Assembly: GCA_022823605.1 (NCBI GenBank)
Contig: JAJEHS010000002.1
Span: 1-64,000, forward strand
Direction: 5' to 3'
DNA length: 64,000 nt
From: Paracoccaceae bacterium
GTDB lineage: Bacteria; Pseudomonadota; Alphaproteobacteria; Rhodobacterales; Rhodobacteraceae
Shown here one piece after another: positions 41,942 to 51,665 of the stretch. Every line of letters starts with the position of its first letter. Position 1 is the first letter of the stretch. The translations under genes and the position numbers were made by a program. The notes under the pieces are model-generated. The model was given only the letters and a program-made list of their open reading frames with translations, was not told the origin of the DNA and made no database searches.

Positions 41942-42778
41942 TTACCATAGGGCCCCACCTGTTACCTGGATGTTTTCACCTGTGATACCCAAGGATTCGT
42001 TTCGGCAAAGATGGGCTGTCAGGGAAGCAATTTCATTGGGTTGAATCATTCTTCCCTGTGGGTTGTTGGCAATAATTTCCTTTTTCAAGGCATCTTTTCC
42101 CGTACCTTTCTTACCTTTTGCAGCTATTTGGGACACATTTTGCTCCATGAGTTCAGTTTCGACCCATGTTGGTGAGATCATCACACAGGAAACATTATGA
42201 GGTGCACCTTCAAGAGCTACACATCTCGTCAAGCCAAGTAGTCCCGACTTGGACGAACAATAGGCGGGATTATCAGCCCAGCCAACAGATGCTGCTGTTG
42301 AACCAAGATTGATTATCCTGCCCCATTTATTTTCAATCATCATCGGGAGGCACGCCCTGATGGTTCTAAATGCACCGGTAAGGTTTGTACCTATTACCTT
42401 TTCCCACAAATCATCAGGATGATCACATACACCCTGTTCAACGGTTATACCAGCAGCATTTACCAGAATATCGATTTTCCCGAAGCGTTTTACAGCCAAC
42501 CTCGTCAATCTGTCAATGTGGACCTGATCCCGTATATCAAGATGGGAAACAACTATTTCGGTTCCGTACTCTTTCAGTTTGTTCTCGACTTTTGCCATTT
42601 CGGAACTGCTGGGATAATGGGAGGCATCCTTTTGACTCGTCAAATTTTCCTTGCAAAACGAACCGGCAATTACGTTTGCACCATGACCGGCTAATTTTTT
42701 TGCTACTGCAAGTCCCTGACCGGTTAACCCGCCAGTTATAAAAGCAACTCGCCCCTTTAGATATAAATCCTTATCCAT
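41942..42778 (-). CDS. Short-chain dehydrogenase/reductase
   Basis: A 278-residue SDR. The cofactor motif is TGGLTGQGLAV (about residues 15-25), then HLDIRD and LVNAAGITVEQG; the catalytic Ser and YxxxK appear as LGSTAAS and AYCSSKSG. It is longer than most SDRs by an insert of about 20 residues after strand two (SFCKENLTSQKDASHYPSSS), which breaks the region that normally selects NAD or NADP. The ATG has a strong GGAGG 6 bases upstream. It is the first gene of a long minus-strand run that continues into the betaine-type importer and the acetone-carboxylase-like genes. It could oxidise a hydroxy compound to the ketone that is carboxylated (inference). Confidence 0.83.
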   Translation of the reverse strand: MDKDLYLKGRVAFITGGLTGQGLAVAKKLAGHGANVIAGSFCKENLTSQKDASHYPSSSEMAKVENKLKEYGTEIVVSHLDIRDQVHIDRLTRLAVKRFGKIDILVNAAGITVEQGVCDHPDDLWEKVIGTNLTGAFRTIRACLPMMIENKWGRIINLGSTAASVGWADNPAYCSSKSGLLGLTRCVALEGAPHNVSCVMISPTWVETELMEQNVSQIAAKGKKGTGKDALKKEIIANNPQGRMIQPNEIASLTAHLCRNESLGITGENIQVTGGALW

Positions 42779-42838
42779 TGTGGAACCTCCGGACCGTTAA
42801 TCAACTATATTTGTTCAAATTATTGATTAATAACAAAA

Positions 42839-42858
42839 AAATCCAAAATTTTGGATTT
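42839..42858. promoter_or_regulatory. Perfect 20-base palindrome between SDR and cfa genes
   Basis: AAATCCAAAATTTTGGATTT reads the same on both strands. It sits in the 214-base divergent intergenic region, 61 bases from the SDR start. It may be an operator or a cruciform-forming terminator-like element. Confidence 0.45.
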
Positions 42859-42937
42859 GCAATTTAACTTCCATTTCCAATTCAGAGGTTTGAATTTTTT
42901 TTATAAATTGCTAAAGAAAATGGCCATAATCGAAATG

Positions 42938-42967
42938 TGGGGAAAATAAAGCATGCTTTATACCCCA
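42938..42967. promoter_or_regulatory. Nested palindrome upstream of the cyclopropane-fatty-acid synthase gene
   Basis: ATAAAGCATGCTTTAT (42946-42961) is a perfect 16-base palindrome. It is enclosed by TGGGG (42938-42942) and CCCCA (42963-42967), giving a near-symmetric 30-base element that ends 25 bases before the start codon. Candidate operator overlapping the promoter or leader of the gene. Confidence 0.45.
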
Positions 42968-42992
42968 AGGTGTAATATTGATAATGGGTTGA

Positions 42993-44198
42993 ATGTTACA
43001 GATGTGGGAAAGATGGTTTCGCTTTTACCTGAGGAAAGCAATCAAAGATGGTAAACTATCTGTGGAATTTCCCAGTGGCAAAACTTTTGTGGTTGGTGAA
43101 GACGGTGCCGAACCAATCAAACTTAAAATCACCAACGAAAAAGCCCTGAAAAGCCTATGCTTGAATCCCAGTTTGGCTTTGGGAGAGTCTTACATGGATG
43201 AGGGGATGACCATCGAAGGGGACGATTTGAAAGGTTTGGGGGAATTGGTGTTTTCCAATATAACAAATCTGGAACATGCTCCCATCCCCAGATTCATCAA
43301 CTTTTTCATGAAATGCATCCGTACAATCACGCAATTTAACAACCAGATCAGGGCTAGGAAGAACATTAAGCATCACTATGATCTGACAGATGAATTATAT
43401 GTATTATTCCTTGACAAGGACAGACAATACAGCTGTGCTTATTTTACTTCCCAAGAATACTCCTTGGAGCAGGCTCAAATTGATAAAAAGGACCATATTG
43501 CAAAAAAACTCCTGATCGAACCCGGTATGGACATACTTGATATCGGCAGTGGTTGGGGAGGTTTGGGTCTTACCCTGGCCAAGGATTATGGTGCAAGGGT
43601 TAAAGGGGTTACCCTGTCAACCGAGCAGCACAAGATTTCCAACCGAAGGGCCCGGGAAGAGGGTTTGGCTGATCGGGTGGATTTTTCGCTGATGGATTAT
43701 CGAGCGGTGAAAGACAAATTTGACAGAATCGTATCGGTAGGCATGTTTGAACATGTTGGTGTGCCACATTATCGTGAATATTTCAGTTCCATTCGAAATT
43801 TGCTTAAAGAGGATGGCGTTGCCCTTCTGCATACAATTGGAAGATCAGGCCCACCAGCCGGAACCAACTCCTGGTTGGCAAAATATATTTTCCCGGGCGG
43901 TTATGTACCAGCCCTTTCAGAAACTATGCGAGCCATTGAAAAGGAAGGGTTGATGGTCAATGACATTGAATTTCTTCGATTGCATTATGCCGAAACCCTT
44001 GCCCATTGGTATACGAGGTTCATGAGTAACATCGATCGAATCAGGGACATTTATGATGAACGGTTTTGTCGGATGTGGAGATTTTATCTTGTCATGTGTG
44101 AAATGTCATTCCGATACGGCGGATTGGTTGTTTTTCAAATCCAGCTAAGTCACAAAAACGATATCGTTCCCATAACCCGTGATTACCTTTACAAGTAA
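42993..44198 (+). CDS. cfa: Cyclopropane-fatty-acyl-phospholipid synthase family methyltransferase
   Basis: A 401-residue SAM-dependent enzyme that adds a methylene bridge across the double bond of membrane phospholipid acyl chains. The N-terminal domain (about residues 1-120) is followed by the SAM-binding core: HHYDLTDELYVLFLD, the glycine motif LDIGSGWGGLGL (about residues 181-192), GVTLSTEQ, and the bicarbonate-site-like FEHVG motif. The C-terminal LAHWYTRF is also conserved. The length is normal. Two in-frame ATGs, three codons apart, are possible starts; no strong ribosome site is seen. It is divergent from the SDR gene and a nested palindrome lies in front of it. CFA synthases are usually induced on entry to stationary phase or acid stress. 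Confidence 0.9.
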   Translation: MLQMWERWFRFYLRKAIKDGKLSVEFPSGKTFVVGEDGAEPIKLKITNEKALKSLCLNPSLALGESYMDEGMTIEGDDLKGLGELVFSNITNLEHAPIPRFINFFMKCIRTITQFNNQIRARKNIKHHYDLTDELYVLFLDKDRQYSCAYFTSQEYSLEQAQIDKKDHIAKKLLIEPGMDILDIGSGWGGLGLTLAKDYGARVKGVTLSTEQHKISNRRAREEGLADRVDFSLMDYRAVKDKFDRIVSVGMFEHVGVPHYREYFSSIRNLLKEDGVALLHTIGRSGPPAGTNSWLAKYIFPGGYVPALSETMRAIEKEGLMVNDIEFLRLHYAETLAHWYTRFMSNIDRIRDIYDERFCRMWRFYLVMCEMSFRYGGLVVFQIQLSHKNDIVPITRDYLYK

Positions 44199-44287
44199 TC
44201 TTGGTTTTTTCTCCAATCATAATTAAATCCTGCCTGAACATGGTTAACTCCATATGTTTTCCATAATGCATATCACTCGGATACCTG

Positions 44288-47200
44288 ATGCCTAAAAGAA
44301 ATGACATATCCTCAATCATGATTATAGGGGCAGGACCCATTATCATAGGTCAGGCCTGCGAATTTGACTATTCGGGCGCTCAAGCGTGCAAATCCTTGAA
44401 AGAGGAAGGATATCGAATTGTCCTGGTCAATTCCAATCCGGCAACAATCATGACTGACCCGGAAATGGCCGATGCCACATATATCGAACCATTGACCAAG
44501 GAATTCCTGACGAAGATCATTGCAAAGGAAAAGCCTGATGCACTTCTTCCCACCATGGGGGGTCAAACAGCATTGAATCTATCCTTGGAACTCTACAACA
44601 GTGGAGTTTTGGATGAACATGGGATTGAACTGATTGGAGCCAACCAGGAAGCTATCAACAAGGCCGAGGATCGGTATCTGTTTCGCAAGGCAATGGATAA
44701 AATCGGTCTGGAGAGTCCCAAATCCAAGATCGCCAACAACATTGAAGAAGCCATGGCATCGCTTGATGAAATCGGCTTGCCGGCAATAATTCGACCAGCC
44801 TTTACCTTGGGTGGAACAGGAGGTGGCATTGCCTACAACAAGCGAGAGTTTGAGGAACTCTGTCAAAATGGCCTCAATGCCTCACCAATCCACCAAATAC
44901 TCATTGATGAAAGCCTTCTTGGTTGGAAAGAGTACGAAATGGAGGTCGTCAGAGACAAAAAAGACAACGCCATTATCATTTGCTCAATCGAGAATGTCGA
45001 TCCAATGGGTGTCCACACGGGTGATTCAATAACGGTTGCACCGGCCCTGACACTGACGGACAAGGAATACCAACGAATGCGCAATGGATCACTAGCAGTT
45101 TTGCGTGAAATAGGTGTGGAAACCGGCGGATCAAATGTTCAATGGGCAATTAATCCCAACACCGGCCGGATGGTAATTATCGAGATGAACCCGAGGGTTT
45201 CACGATCCTCGGCCCTGGCATCAAAGGCGACGGGGTTTCCCATTGCCAAGGTTGCTGCCAAATTGGCCGTGGGTTATACCCTTGATGAATTGACCAACGA
45301 AATAACGGGTGTTACCCCTGCTTCTTTTGAGCCAACCATAGATTATGTGGTTACCAAAATCCCCCGATTTTCCTTTGAAAAATTCCCTGAAGCAAAGCCT
45401 GAATTAAACACGGCCATGAAATCAGTCGGTGAAGTCATGGCCACTGGGAGAACTTTCCATGAAAGTGTCCAGAAGGCCTTGGTCGGTCTCGAAATCGGTT
45501 TGAACGGATTTGATGAAATTGACATTGCGGGGATTCCCACTCATGCTGGCATAAATCAAAATCCTGATGACGAAGATATTGTTTCTGCTCTTTCCAAGTT
45601 TTCCCCTGATAGGCTGTTGACAATAGCTCAAGCCATGAGGCATGGTTTTACTGATGAGAGAATTAACCAGATCACTCAGTATGATCCTTGGTTCCTTGGA
45701 CGTATTAGGGAAATAGTCGAAGCAGAATTAGAGCTTCAAAGCATGCAAATGCTTAAAAACAGACAACACTTCATAAACTTGAAGATGATGGGGTTCTCCG
45801 ATGCACGCATTGCCCATCTTCTGGGTCAGGATGTCGCAACGATTCGCAAGAAACGACACAAGGAGGGGATACATCCTGTTTTCAAGAGAATTGATACATG
45901 TGCAGCGGAGTTCGAATCCCAAACGCCCTATCTCTATTCCACATATGAAGTCAATACTTTCGATGAGCCGGAATGTGAAAGCAGGCCTACTGATAGGTCA
46001 AAAATTGTTGTTCTTGGTGGTGGTCCCAACCGTATTGGCCAAGGTATAGAATTTGATTACTGCTGCTGTCATGCTTGTATGGCGCTTGGTAAAGTCGGTT
46101 ATGAAACCATCATGATCAACTGCAATCCGGAAACGGTGTCGACAGATTATGACACATCAGATCGCTTGTATTTTGAACCGTTGAGGCTGGAACATGTGCA
46201 GGAAATTCTGATCAAGGAAAGCCAGAACGGTAAAATTGAGGGCGTTATCGTTCAATTGGGTGGCCAGACCCCCCTGAAACTAGCCAATGATCTGGAAAAA
46301 GCTGGATTCCCGATACTTGGAACTTCTCCAAAAGCCATTGACTGGGCTGAAAACAGGGAACAGTTCAAGAACCTGCTTCAGGATTTGGGGCTTACCCAAC
46401 CCGACAATGGTACAGCCTTCGGTCTTGAGCAGGCTCGGGAGATAGCTATCAGGATCGGTTATCCTGTCGTCATCAGGCCTTCCTACGTGCTGGGAGGTAG
46501 AGCAATGGAGATTGTTGGCAGTACGGAGCAACTTGAATCCTACATGCAACAGGCAATAATTGCCTCGGGCAATAACCCAGTATTAATCGACAAGTTTCTT
46601 CCCGATGCCATTGAAGTTGATGTTGATGCCATTGCCGATGAAGAAAACGTATATATCGCAGGCATAATGGAACATATTGAATTGGCTGGTATTCATTCCG
46701 GAGACAGCGCCTGTTCCCTCCCTCCACATACATTGGATAAGGAAACCATAGATAAACTCAAGGATCAAACAGAACGCCTGGCATTTGCCTTAAGGGTAAA
46801 GGGGCTCATGAATGTCCAATATGCCGTTCAGGGAAAGAACATTTTTGTATTGGAAGTAAATCCAAGGGCCTCGCGGACTGTTCCCTTCGTTGCCAAGGTT
46901 ATTGGAAAACCGGTTGCATCTATAGCTGCAAGAGTCATGGCTGGCGAGAAACTTTCGACTTTTGACTTGGATCTGCCGGAAAATGGTCATTTTGCAGTCA
47001 AGGAAGCGGTATTTCCCTTCAAGCGGTTTCCAGGGGTTGATGGTCTTCTTGGACCGGAAATGAAATCAACAGGTGAAGTCATGGGTCTGGATGACAATTT
47101 TGAAAGTGCCTATTTCAAGGCTCAGCTTAGTGCCGGTAACAATATCGATCCATCTGGCAAGGTATTTATCTCAATCAAGGATTCCGATAAATCGGAAATG

Positions 47201-47566
47201 TTCCTCAAGACCGCAAAAACCCTTGTAGAACTAGGATACAACGTGATTGCAACCAAGGGAACAGCTGCCTTTTTGCAGGCCAATGGAATTACCTGCGAAA
47301 GGGTCAAGAAAGTTTACGAGGGCAAACCCAACATACTTGACCTGATGAAGGATGAACAGGTTGTACTGATCATGAATACCACTGACAGCATCAGAACCAT
47401 CAGGGACAGCAAGACAATCAGGACTGAAGCTATTGCCGATGGCATTCCCTACTATACGACAGCATCAGCTTCTTATTCCCTTTCCCTAGCTTTGAATGCC
47501 CAAAAGAGAAGTGAAATGGGCGTGCGTCCGATACAGGGATTTTCATTAGATAAGGCTGGTACTTAG
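44288..47566 (+). CDS. carB: Carbamoyl-phosphate synthase large subunit
   Basis: A 1092-residue synthetase that makes carbamoyl phosphate for pyrimidines and arginine. Two homologous ATP-grasp halves are present: the first begins [19 protein letters not shown] and the second, near residue 570, [19 protein letters not shown]. The NGGxxP-like [16 protein letters not shown] and [14 protein letters not shown] phosphate loops are in place, and an MGS-like allosteric domain forms the last 150 residues. carA is not adjacent, although it often is in other bacteria. The stop codon overlaps the stop codon of the convergent dehydrogenase gene by four bases, leaving no room for a terminator between them. 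Confidence 0.97.
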   Translation: MPKRNDISSIMIIGAGPIIIGQACEFDYSGAQACKSLKEEGYRIVLVNSNPATIMTDPEMADATYIEPLTKEFLTKIIAKEKPDALLPTMGGQTALNLSLELYNSGVLDEHGIELIGANQEAINKAEDRYLFRKAMDKIGLESPKSKIANNIEEAMASLDEIGLPAIIRPAFTLGGTGGGIAYNKREFEELCQNGLNASPIHQILIDESLLGWKEYEMEVVRDKKDNAIIICSIENVDPMGVHTGDSITVAPALTLTDKEYQRMRNGSLAVLREIGVETGGSNVQWAINPNTGRMVIIEMNPRVSRSSALASKATGFPIAKVAAKLAVGYTLDELTNEITGVTPASFEPTIDYVVTKIPRFSFEKFPEAKPELNTAMKSVGEVMATGRTFHESVQKALVGLEIGLNGFDEIDIAGIPTHAGINQNPDDEDIVSALSKFSPDRLLTIAQAMRHGFTDERINQITQYDPWFLGRIREIVEAELELQSMQMLKNRQHFINLKMMGFSDARIAHLLGQDVATIRKKRHKEGIHPVFKRIDTCAAEFESQTPYLYSTYEVNTFDEPECESRPTDRSKIVVLGGGPNRIGQGIEFDYCCCHACMALGKVGYETIMINCNPETVSTDYDTSDRLYFEPLRLEHVQEILIKESQNGKIEGVIVQLGGQTPLKLANDLEKAGFPILGTSPKAIDWAENREQFKNLLQDLGLTQPDNGTAFGLEQAREIAIRIGYPVVIRPSYVLGGRAMEIVGSTEQLESYMQQAIIASGNNPVLIDKFLPDAIEVDVDAIADEENVYIAGIMEHIELAGIHSGDSACSLPPHTLDKETIDKLKDQTERLAFALRVKGLMNVQYAVQGKNIFVLEVNPRASRTVPFVAKVIGKPVASIAARVMAGEKLSTFDLDLPENGHFAVKEAVFPFKRFPGVDGLLGPEMKSTGEVMGLDDNFESAYFKAQLSAGNNIDPSGKVFISIKDSDKSEMFLKTAKTLVELGYNVIATKGTAAFLQANGITCERVKKVYEGKPNILDLMKDEQVVLIMNTTDSIRTIRDSKTIRTEAIADGIPYYTTASASYSLSLALNAQKRSEMGVRPIQGFSLDKAGT

Positions 47567-48528
47567 ATCACCCTATTGGGAGGATTGCCGTCTGTAAAAT
47601 AGGCCTTGAGATTATCTATGACCATCATCCCCATATCCTCTCTGACTGCCAGAACGGATGTTCCAAGGTGAGGTAGCAAGACAACATTTTCCATGGCCTT
47701 TAATTCATCCGGAACTTCAGGTTCGAATTCGTAGACATCAAGACCGGCACCAGCAATTTGATTGGTTGACAAGGCCTCAATCAGCGCTTGTTCGTCAACC
47801 ACATCCCCTCGTGATATATTGATGAATATCCCATCCTTGCGCATTGCAGAAAGAAGATTACGATCAATTAGATGATAGGATTCCGGACCGCTTCGAACTG
47901 CAACCACAACAAAATTTGCCTTGGCAACAACTTCTTCTGCTGAATCCAATTGGGTAGCTTCCACTCCAGGATCTGCAACCCTTGAACGATTGAAAAATAT
48001 GACCTTCATGTCAAAACCGGCCTGACACCTCTTGGCAATGGCCTTGCCAATTCTTCCCATGCCGATTATACCAAGTGTCTGACCAGTTACATGGGCTCCA
48101 AGCATTTCTGTTGGCTTCCAGCCAGTCCATTGGTTGGCTCTGACGATTCTGTCTCCTTCAACCGTACGTCTTGCGGTCATCAAGATCAGGGACAGGGCAA
48201 TATCTGCTGTGGCATCGGTTACTGCCCCGGGGGTATTGGTTACTGTCACTCCGTTATCTTTTGCAGCAGAAACCTCAATATGGTTATAACCAGCACCGAA
48301 ATTGGCCAGTATCTTACAACGAAGGTTATTCACCTTGGGGAAAATACCAGCGTTAAAGTCATCACCCAAGGTAGGTACTACCGCATCATATTCTTCCAGA
48401 CTTTGAATCGCTTCTTCCTCAGTCATTGGAATCGCCGAATCCCTTATCGTGAGATCGAAAAGTTTATCAGCCTCATCCATGACTTTATCCGGCAGGATTC
48501 TGGTAAACAAAACTCTAGACTTGGACAT
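47563..48528 (-). CDS. D-isomer-specific 2-hydroxyacid dehydrogenase (glyoxylate/hydroxypyruvate reductase-like)
   Basis: A 321-residue NAD(P)-dependent enzyme. The nucleotide motif [10 protein letters not shown] (about residues 155-164), the substrate arginine in VAVRSGPES (residue about 234), the catalytic Glu in LDVYEFEP and the catalytic His in LLPHLGTSV are all in place, as in glyoxylate reductases of the GyaR type. It reduces glyoxylate or hydroxypyruvate to glycolate or D-glycerate. The ATG at 48528 is used since GGAGGGA lies 9 bases before it and an in-frame TTG directly in front would overlap. The ATG shares a base with the stop codon of csaA (TGATG). Confidence 0.88.
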   Translation of the reverse strand: MSKSRVLFTRILPDKVMDEADKLFDLTIRDSAIPMTEEEAIQSLEEYDAVVPTLGDDFNAGIFPKVNNLRCKILANFGAGYNHIEVSAAKDNGVTVTNTPGAVTDATADIALSLILMTARRTVEGDRIVRANQWTGWKPTEMLGAHVTGQTLGIIGMGRIGKAIAKRCQAGFDMKVIFFNRSRVADPGVEATQLDSAEEVVAKANFVVVAVRSGPESYHLIDRNLLSAMRKDGIFINISRGDVVDEQALIEALSTNQIAGAGLDVYEFEPEVPDELKAMENVVLLPHLGTSVLAVREDMGMMVIDNLKAYFTDGNPPNRVI

Positions 48529-48866
48529 CAATACATTCTCCCTCCATTTGCGACAACCTTGTCAGGTGAAATAAGCACCACTTCATTATTTTCATCCGGT
48601 ACACCAAGAACAAGTACCTCTGACATGAACCTCCCTATCTGTCTGGGTGGGAAATTGACAACTGCAAGCACCTTTTTTCCAACCAGGTCATCAAGGGTAT
48701 AATTGGCAGTGATCTGTGCTGAACTCTTCTTTAGGCCTATTTCACCCCCCAAGTCAACCCAAAGCTTATAGGCAGGTTTTCTTGCCTCGGGATACGGCTC
48801 AGCTCTTTCAATTTGTCCCACACGTATATCGACTTTCAAAAAATCATCAAACTTGATTTCAGCCAT
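48528..48866 (-). CDS. csaA: tRNA-binding domain protein CsaA
   Basis: A 112-residue protein with one EMAP/Trbp111-type OB fold. It begins with FDDFLKVDIRVGQIERAEPYPEARKPAYKL and has the GKKVLAVVNFPPRQIG segment, which is diagnostic for CsaA, a small chaperone-like protein in bacteria and archaea. The domain binds the elbow of tRNA in related proteins. It lies in a compact minus-strand operon: it overlaps the end of proC by 8 bases and touches the start of the dehydrogenase gene. Confidence 0.92.
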   Translation of the reverse strand: MAEIKFDDFLKVDIRVGQIERAEPYPEARKPAYKLWVDLGGEIGLKKSSAQITANYTLDDLVGKKVLAVVNFPPRQIGRFMSEVLVLGVPDENNEVVLISPDKVVANGGRMY

Positions 48867-49662
48867 TGCCTAATTCCCTGCTTCTCTTGACGGCAGCCCC
48901 AATGGTTCGAGCAATGAGCTGCTCCAAACCGTTTTCCTTGTCCATCAAATATTTTAGACCTGCTTCCGTGGTACCTTTAGGCGAAGTAACATTAATTCGC
49001 AACTGGGAAGGTGGATCATTGGACTGTCTGGCAAGTTCACCCGCCCCAATTACAGTTGAAATCACCAATTTTTGAGCGACATTTCGATCTAGCCCCTCTT
49101 CAACGGCAGCCTTGATCATCGTTTCAATCAAATTGAAAACATAGGCAGGACCAGAACCCGAAACGCCAGTTACCACATCTAGAAGATCTTCATTGTCAAT
49201 CCTTACAGTATCGCCTACGGCTGATAACAACAATTCTACCTTTTTTAAATCTTCTGATCTGACATTACTATTACCAACAAGAGCGGAAATACCCTTGCCA
49301 ATTGCAGCAGGTGTATTCGGCATGGCCCTTACGACCGGTGTGTGGTCCCCCAAAATGCTTTCGAATTTTTGAAACCTCGTCCCTGCAACAATGGATACGA
49401 AAATGGTCTTTCGGAAGACCAAATGGCAAATTTGTCCTAGAGCCTCGTCAATCAACTGTGGTTTGACTGCCAGTACACAATAGTCGGGTTCGAAATCATC
49501 AATCGGGGAATTCAATGACATGTTTTGAGACTTGAGCCAATTGCTCGGGAATGGTTCAATAATTCGGATTGAGTCCTTGGGAAGTCCCCTATCAAGCCAT
49601 CCGTCTAGAAGGGCTGATCCCATCTTTCCACAACCAATCAAGAGGAGCGATTTTATATCCAT
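48859..49662 (-). CDS. proC: Pyrroline-5-carboxylate reductase
   Basis: A 267-residue enzyme for the last step of proline synthesis, reducing pyrroline-5-carboxylate with NAD(P)H. The N-terminal Rossmann motif is GCGKMGSAL (about residues 9-17), then VLAVKPQ and the P5CR signature VVRAMPNTPAAIGKG. The C-terminal part has GVSGSGPAYVF and LRINVTSPKGTTEAGL, the conserved substrate and dimer region (VTSPGGTT in most homologues; here SPKGTT). Length is normal. It lies between ybjN and csaA in an operon typical of alphaproteobacteria. Confidence 0.95.
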   Translation of the reverse strand: MDIKSLLLIGCGKMGSALLDGWLDRGLPKDSIRIIEPFPSNWLKSQNMSLNSPIDDFEPDYCVLAVKPQLIDEALGQICHLVFRKTIFVSIVAGTRFQKFESILGDHTPVVRAMPNTPAAIGKGISALVGNSNVRSEDLKKVELLLSAVGDTVRIDNEDLLDVVTGVSGSGPAYVFNLIETMIKAAVEEGLDRNVAQKLVISTVIGAGELARQSNDPPSQLRINVTSPKGTTEAGLKYLMDKENGLEQLIARTIGAAVKRSRELGNG

Positions 49663-49680
49663 GGGAAAAAGGTTTTCCTA

Positions 49681-50184
49681 TCAAGCAGTACCCTGAATGT
49701 CTGATATGACAATATCCAGGGCTTCGTTTGGTCCAGCCTTGCCAAAATTGACCAATTGGAATGAAGGATAATACATTTCACAATTTTGTACGGCTTCGTT
49801 GAGGATAATATTGAGATGTTTCCAATCCAAGTCATCCCTTTTCATCAACATGATGCTGTTACGAAATACGACAACCCCTTCATCATGATCAATCGTAAAT
49901 GCACCTTCAGCGCATCGTTGATTAATCCTGTTGATCAATTGATACAAGTCCAATTCCCTACCGTCTCTGGGATTAAGGTCAAAACTGCACGTAAGCCTGA
50001 TGGTCTTCTCGATATGTGAAACGGACAAGGTGATCGAAAGTATTCTCCAGGAACTTTCGATATGCATAAGCATCAAATCCTCATCCAAACGGTTAAAACT
50101 CCACCTGTTGGCCTTGGCCAGCGACTCAAGGGAACTGAACGGGTGATAATATTGGTTATATAATTCTGTGGTGAATTCTGCCAT
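49681..50184 (-). CDS. YbjN-domain protein
   Basis: A 167-residue soluble protein of the YbjN family (bacterial sensory transduction regulator domain), often found just upstream of proC in alphaproteobacteria. It has the pattern of a long amphipathic first helix, NRWSFNRLDEDLMLMHIESSW, RPRDGRE-like NPRDGRELDLYQLINRINQRCAEGAF and a terminal stretch of about 30 residues. E. coli YbjN influences motility and stress responses but its biochemical activity is unknown. It lies 18 bases upstream of proC on the same strand. Confidence 0.8.
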   Translation of the reverse strand: MAEFTTELYNQYYHPFSSLESLAKANRWSFNRLDEDLMLMHIESSWRILSITLSVSHIEKTIRLTCSFDLNPRDGRELDLYQLINRINQRCAEGAFTIDHDEGVVVFRNSIMLMKRDDLDWKHLNIILNEAVQNCEMYYPSFQLVNFGKAGPNEALDIVISDIQGTA

Positions 50185-50365
50185 TTATACTGCTCGACGA
50201 TTTTCCTCGCCAGGGATTTTTGTTTTTGTATCCTGACTTGGTTATATAATTATTTTTGTTTCAGTTAATCAAATCCATCCTTATTTTAAAGGAAACCCAT
50301 AAAAAATTGCTAGGGTTTTGCTTGAATCCCATCAAGGTTTCAACTCTTTCAAGTAAAATTTTATC

Positions 50366-50620
50366 CTATTTTTTGGTGGTTATTTTTCCTTCCAATTCCG
50401 TCAATTTTTCTTTCAGTTCGAGATTTTCTTCCCTGGCTTTTATGGCCATAAGTCGAACAGCCTCAAATTCTTCCCGGTTGACCAACCCTTGCCTGGCCAT
50501 TACTCTTTCCACTAAACTGCTCACCGCCGTTTCAAATTCCTTCGTTGCATCCTGTGCCACACCTGCGGCATTTGTCATCAGTTTGGCAAAATCCTCAAAA
50601 ATACTTTTTCTTGATTGCAT
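50366..50620 (-). CDS. ubiK: UbiK-family (BMFP) accessory protein
   Basis: An 84-residue protein of the membrane-fusogenic BMFP family. The first half (SIFEDFAKLMTNAAGVAQD) is an amphipathic helix that may touch membranes, and the second half, from VNREEFEAVRLMAIKAREEN to KEKLTELEGKI, is a coiled coil with heptads, as in UbiK/YqiC trimers. UbiK helps aerobic ubiquinone synthesis through UbiJ in gammaproteobacteria; in alphaproteobacteria the same small gene is common next to ybjN-proC and lgt. GAGGG lies 7 bases before the ATG. A gap of 181 bases with no gene separates it from ybjN. Confidence 0.85.
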   Translation of the reverse strand: MQSRKSIFEDFAKLMTNAAGVAQDATKEFETAVSSLVERVMARQGLVNREEFEAVRLMAIKAREENLELKEKLTELEGKITTKK

Positions 50621-50756
50621 ATACTTACCCTCTTTCTGTTCAAATTAACTCGAGTTTGCTGATAATATCCCTTTGGTGAAATTTAATCAAATGGATTTTA
50701 CCAAACATTTAGAGGCCAATTTATAAACTAAAACAGCACCCCGAAAATATTCCAGA

Positions 50757-51665
50757 ATGATACCTACAATCATCTTACCATACATTAGTCCTGATCTTAT
50801 TTCAATTGAATTTTACGGGTTGAACTTGGCAATTCGCTGGTATGCCCTTTCCTATATCATCGGTTTTCTCATTGGGTGGCGTTGGTTCATAATATTCATG
50901 AAAAAGCCAGCCCTTTGGTCAAACGGCAAACCACCTCTTACACCTGAGCAACCCGAACAATTGTTGACATGGATCATTATCGGAGTCATCATTGGTGGTC
51001 GGTTGGGGTATGTTGTTTTCTACAGGCTGGGATTTTTCCTGGAAAATCCATTGGAGATATTTAAGGTATGGACAGGTGGAATGTCCTTTCACGGTGCTTT
51101 TGTTGGATTAATCATTGCAACCATTTTGTATTGTAAAAGAGCAAATTCACCTCTCGGCAGTGTTTCCGATACGATTTCCATTACAGTTACCCCGGGTCTC
51201 TTTCTGGGAAGGGTGGCTAATTTCATCAATATGGAACTTTATGGCAGACCAACCGACATCAGTTGGGGGGTGGTCTATCCTGGTGGGCCGGCAGCGATTT
51301 GCCCGGATACATGGCTAGGTGTCTGTTCCCGACATCCTTCCCAGCTTTATGAAGCCTTACTGGAGGGCTTGCTACTTTGTTTCCTGCTGTCCTATCTTGT
51401 ATACGGAAAGGGTTATTTCAAAATTCCATGGAGAATCTCAGGCTTGTTTTTCCTAGGCTATGGTTTAGCCAGAATATTTGTCGAATATTTCCGGGAACCA
51501 GATCCCCAGTTTGTTTCAGGTGTGAATCCCCTCGGTTATATAATTCAAATTTCGAACTGGATGGGTTTTACCATGGGCCAATTACTCAGTCTTCCAATGG
51601 TAATCGTGGGTCTTTGGTTGATTTTTTATACCCGAAAGGGAAACCATGCTTCCATTAAAAAATAA
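50757..51665 (+). CDS. lgt: Prolipoprotein diacylglyceryl transferase
   Basis: A 302-residue membrane enzyme that transfers diacylglycerol from phosphatidylglycerol to the lipobox Cys of prolipoproteins. It has seven hydrophobic segments. Family motifs are IRWYALSYIIGFLIGW, GGRLGYVVFY, GGMSFHGAFVG with the essential His, and the Lgt signature GRVANFINMELYGRPTDISW. The C-terminal half has SRHPSQLYEALLEG. The gene is the first of lgt-midA-pgeF, divergent from ubiK. Its 3' end overlaps the next gene by 20 bases. Confidence 0.95.
   Translation: MIPTIILPYISPDLISIEFYGLNLAIRWYALSYIIGFLIGWRWFIIFMKKPALWSNGKPPLTPEQPEQLLTWIIIGVIIGGRLGYVVFYRLGFFLENPLEIFKVWTGGMSFHGAFVGLIIATILYCKRANSPLGSVSDTISITVTPGLFLGRVANFINMELYGRPTDISWGVVYPGGPAAICPDTWLGVCSRHPSQLYEALLEGLLLCFLLSYLVYGKGYFKIPWRISGLFFLGYGLARIFVEYFREPDPQFVSGVNPLGYIIQISNWMGFTMGQLLSLPMVIVGLWLIFYTRKGNHASIKK

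Noticed and set aside
45905-45925. GTTCGAATCCC, a tRNA T-loop-like sequence
   Set aside because: It lies inside the carB reading frame and no acceptor or anticodon stem can be formed around it.
48091-48702. 203-codon open frame on the plus strand
   Set aside because: It is antisense to the 2-hydroxyacid dehydrogenase and csaA genes and resembles no protein family.
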